Of a DNA stretch of 64,000 nucleotides, positions 61,716-64,000 are shown in pieces; positions within the stretch are counted from its first letter, which is position 1; every line of letters starts with the position of its first letter. The position numbers and the translations under genes are program-made. This DNA is from Limnanthes douglasii subsp. nivea (Eukaryota; Streptophyta; Magnoliopsida; Brassicales; Limnanthaceae): assembly GCA_036936605.1 (NCBI GenBank), contig JAUPFV010000004.1, forward strand, positions 69,402,352 through 69,466,351. The letters are read 5' to 3'. The notes beneath the pieces were generated by a model. That model ran no database searches. It saw only the letters and a list, made by a program, of their open reading frames with translations, and was not told where the DNA came from.

Positions 61716-61864
61716 CTAGGTTGAGGGTAATCTTGGTATTAAAAAAAGAAAAGGTATTATAAGTGGATATGTTTAATGAGATGGGTATTAAGTGAGCATT
61801 AACCCATTTTTGGGTACTAGGTTGTAATAGGTTTGGTTAAAAGGTACTTAAGGTGTCATTTCCC

Positions 61865-61873
61865 TTGATATAA
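61865..61873. repeat. Target site duplication, right, of MULE E2
   Basis: TTGATATAA, identical to 49177-49185. Unit DNA resumes after it. Confidence 0.95.
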
Positions 61874-62227
61874 TATTTAAAAAATGGTTGAAACCTCCTA
61901 AAAAACTATCTAATTTAAAAAGTCAATGAATTTGTAATATATATATATATGAACCGAACAAAATCCAAAATTAAAAACAAAATTTTCAAACTTGAACTAT
62001 TTATAAAAAACTTTAAAAGAAATATTCTAAAAAAAATCTATCCAATTTGCATTAACAAAATGATCCAACAAATATATAGGTTATTTTTTTTGGTTCGATA
62101 ATAAATGTAATTATACATAAAGAGGACGTTAATCAAGACATTTGTAAAAGGTAGTTGATTTACATATATGTGCACAAAACAACTTGGTGTCTTTTGGAAA
62201 ACATCACACCCTTACAATTGGTGCGTA

Positions 62228-62246
62228 AAACCTTAATGTATATATA
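62228..62246 (+). promoter_or_regulatory. Promoter of the RRM-like gene, unit F, telo-box mutated
   Basis: Reads AAACCTTAA instead of AAACCCTAA. The TATA box is intact. Confidence 0.55.
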
Positions 62247-62325
62247 CCGTTGGAGAGCACACATTTTGCATATCCAAGTAAAAAGAAAACTGTTTCTCAT
62301 TAGTGCATTTGTCAATTACATCCAA

Positions 62326-63479
62326 ATGAATTCCTCTGTAACAATTTGTTCTGTCCCTTCTCTTTATGAAAAAAATTATACTGTTTCAAAAGAATATTTT
62401 GAAGTTTTTTATGAAGTGGACATCATCCTTTTCACTAGATTCGTGTTGTACTTAGGGCGTGACATGGCAGAGTCAATCCAGGTGATGGGATTCCTCCTAT
62501 TTCTGGAACACGAGGATAAGACACGGAACTTGGTGGCTGACTTGTGCGAAGATGACGATGAAACAATCAGCGCCCTAGCAGAGGAAGTGTCCTTATGTCT
62601 TAGATGCATCAAGAGTGAAGAGTGGCCTTTCATTGAAGGGCACGACGAGGGTATGATCCCTATTATTCAAAGTAGACTAAGGAACAAAAACCTTGATCTC
62701 AAATTCTTTCATTATCACCGAGTGGAGATCGTAGACACGGTTATGAAGAATGTGAACAACATTTGCTTGAGAGCATTTGCGGATGTCATTGCCAATATTA
62801 CACAAAATCATTGTGGCCAAGTCATTAACCCACCTAATATTCACCCATCCTCCCCTGAAAATGAGATGTTTAATGGCATAAGTATCAGCCAATATGGATA
62901 TAACCATCCGGACATTATGCAGTCAGAAATATGTGCCCTTCGGGAGAGGGATATTCTGGAGAGTCAAAGGAACAAATCACAAGCGGGAGAAACCTTTGAA
63001 CCTGCAAATGATAGAACAATGTTTCTCACTTTCTCAAAAGGGTATCCTCTTTCACACATACAAGTCAGAGAATTTTTTACAAGGTCAGTATATCCCACAT
63101 AATTTTGTAAAGTTCTTTAAAGGCCTGTCAATCAAAACATAATTCGTATAACAAAATTTTGAAAAAAGAAACTGTTACTTATTAATGAAGTTAATTTCCA
63201 GTAAAAATGCATTTGTAGGTCAGTACATACATATAATCTGTCTCTGTGCTTTGCTCCTTCTGAAACTTTTTATACTAATGTTTAAAATACTGCTATAACA
63301 GGAAATTTGGGGATTGCATAGAAACTATTCATATGCAAAGAGTAGACGTACGTGAGCAGTCGCTGTATGCACGTGTTGTGCTCCGAACTGCTCCAATGCT
63401 CCAAGCAGTGCTTGGCGGAGTCGCCAAGGCCAAGTTCACTATTAATGGCAAGCATGTTCGGGTTCGCAAATATGTCTAA
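62326..63479 (+). CDS. RRM-like plant protein, unit F
   Basis: Exons 62326-63083 and 63302-63479, 311 residues, intact, about 450 bp downstream of the MULE. The last exon has a Val for Ala change in the C-terminal GKHVRARKYV. Layout is as in A. Confidence 0.75.
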
Positions 63480-64000
63480 ACCTATCCGATAGTGTTGGAG
63501 GATTAATACATCATTCCGCCTTTGGTTCAAAGTGCAACAAATGAGTTTATTTTTTGTCCGTGTTTTAATTTTCTTTCAGTGTAGGGTTCTTCTTCTTCAT
63601 TTATAAAAAATAAAATTTTGATGAAGATTTTGGTTTTAAAACAAAGTGTATGAGTATTGGTTGGAGATGGGTATTTTCTACCGTCCAAATACGTAATATA
63701 ATAGGTTTTCTTTTTCATAACTTTCTTGGACTCCGTTTCCATATGTAGCATTTGATTTATCTTCAGTTTCAAATTATATTTTTTTATATTAAAAATCGGA
63801 TATGGCCATGAGTAGAGCAACGACCATTTCTATGATAAAAGTTTTAATTATATTATTTTTTATTTAGTCCGTTGTTAATCAAATAACGTTAGAAATCAAA
63901 ATGCGCCACTTCAGACACAAAACACAATAAAAAAATAAAAAATAGAAAAAATGGGTAAACAATAATGTCTATCTCTGCGGATGCTAACTTAAGAAAAAAC
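63480..64000. other. 3' flank of the unit F gene
   Basis: AT-rich spacer, cut off by the window end. No gene is seen. Confidence 0.5.

Larger units (their letters stand above)
49186..61864 (+). mobile_element. Complete MULE copy E2 (non-TIR, ULP1-carrying)
   Basis: 12,679 bp bounded by 9-bp direct repeats. The ends, GAGAAAAGTACCCCTAAATACC at the left (two parts: GAGAAAAGTACC, CCTAAATACC) and, on the minus strand, GGGAAATGACACCTTAAGTACC at the right (GGGAAATGACAC, CTTAAGTACC), match at about two thirds of the first 28 positions. That is a weak terminal similarity rather than a long inverted repeat. It carries protease, acidic-protein and transposase genes in the same order as E1. Both ends are present, so it could be mobilised if a transposase is supplied. 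Its own protease copy is broken, its acidic protein is truncated and its transposase leader has a mutated splice donor. Confidence 0.93.
45493..64000 (+). repeat. Tandem unit F, interrupted by complete MULE E2
   Basis: The unit runs off the window. Its left part resembles C-E, while the DNA beside and to the right of the MULE carries A/B-type markers: AATAAGG near 48954 shared with B, CATGTCAC near 49085, CAACTTGG near 62180, and no 8-bp intron insertion. It is therefore a mosaic produced by exchange between array members. The RRM-like gene at 62326-63479 is intact. Confidence 0.93.

Noticed and set aside
8266..61864. Two independent MULE insertions into the same hot spot
   Set aside because: The insertion base, target duplication, internal fragment and flanking markers are the same in both, so duplication is simpler.

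Overview
The window is plant nuclear DNA, most likely from a crucifer (Brassicaceae). It is AT-rich, it carries a telo-box and TATA promoter and GT-AG introns, and it holds two copies of a Mutator-like element (MULE) of the non-TIR, ULP1-carrying type known from Arabidopsis relatives as Kaonashi/VANDAL-like. There is no rRNA, tRNA, CRISPR array or bacterial operon. The organism call is inference from gene families and style.

The backbone is a head-to-tail array of about 7.5 kb units, which I call A (1-7489), B (7490-22873), C (22874-30402), D (30403-37934), E (37935-45492) and F (45493 to the window end). The phase is set arbitrarily by the window start. Each full unit carries one two-exon, plus-strand gene for a 311-residue protein with a C-terminal RRM-like domain, behind a telo-box/TATA promoter. 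It is intact in A, C, E and F, has a 2-bp frameshift in D, and is cut down to a 5' stub in B. Each unit also has decayed coding-like stretches on the minus strand, two AT microsatellites, and long AT-rich DNA in which I see no gene.

Units B and F contain the same 12-13 kb MULE at the same base. E2 (49186-61864) is bounded by a 9-bp target duplication. E1 (8266-20505) has lost its right terminus. This means one insertion that was later copied with its unit. The element has two convergent genes driven by inward promoters near its ends: a nine-exon ULP1/C48-type protease gene from the left, and a 711-residue two-exon MURA-type transposase from the right. A small acidic-protein gene lies between them. 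Both protease copies are broken, in different ways. Both transposase frames are open, but E2 has a mutated leader splice donor.

The most unusual signal is in the element's non-coding DNA. Leader introns, internal introns and intergenic spacers carry hexamers of the form TANCAR (TATCAG, TAGCAA, TATCAA, TACCAG), all on the same strand, repeatedly spaced exactly 22 bp apart, start to start. I measured 45 such intervals by hand in E1. The hexamers keep one orientation although the two genes run in opposite directions, and they are absent from the exons I checked. This looks like a phased DNA-binding array, comparable in principle to the motif arrays recognised by VANC anti-silencing proteins of Arabidopsis VANDAL elements, but with a regular spacing I do not recognise.
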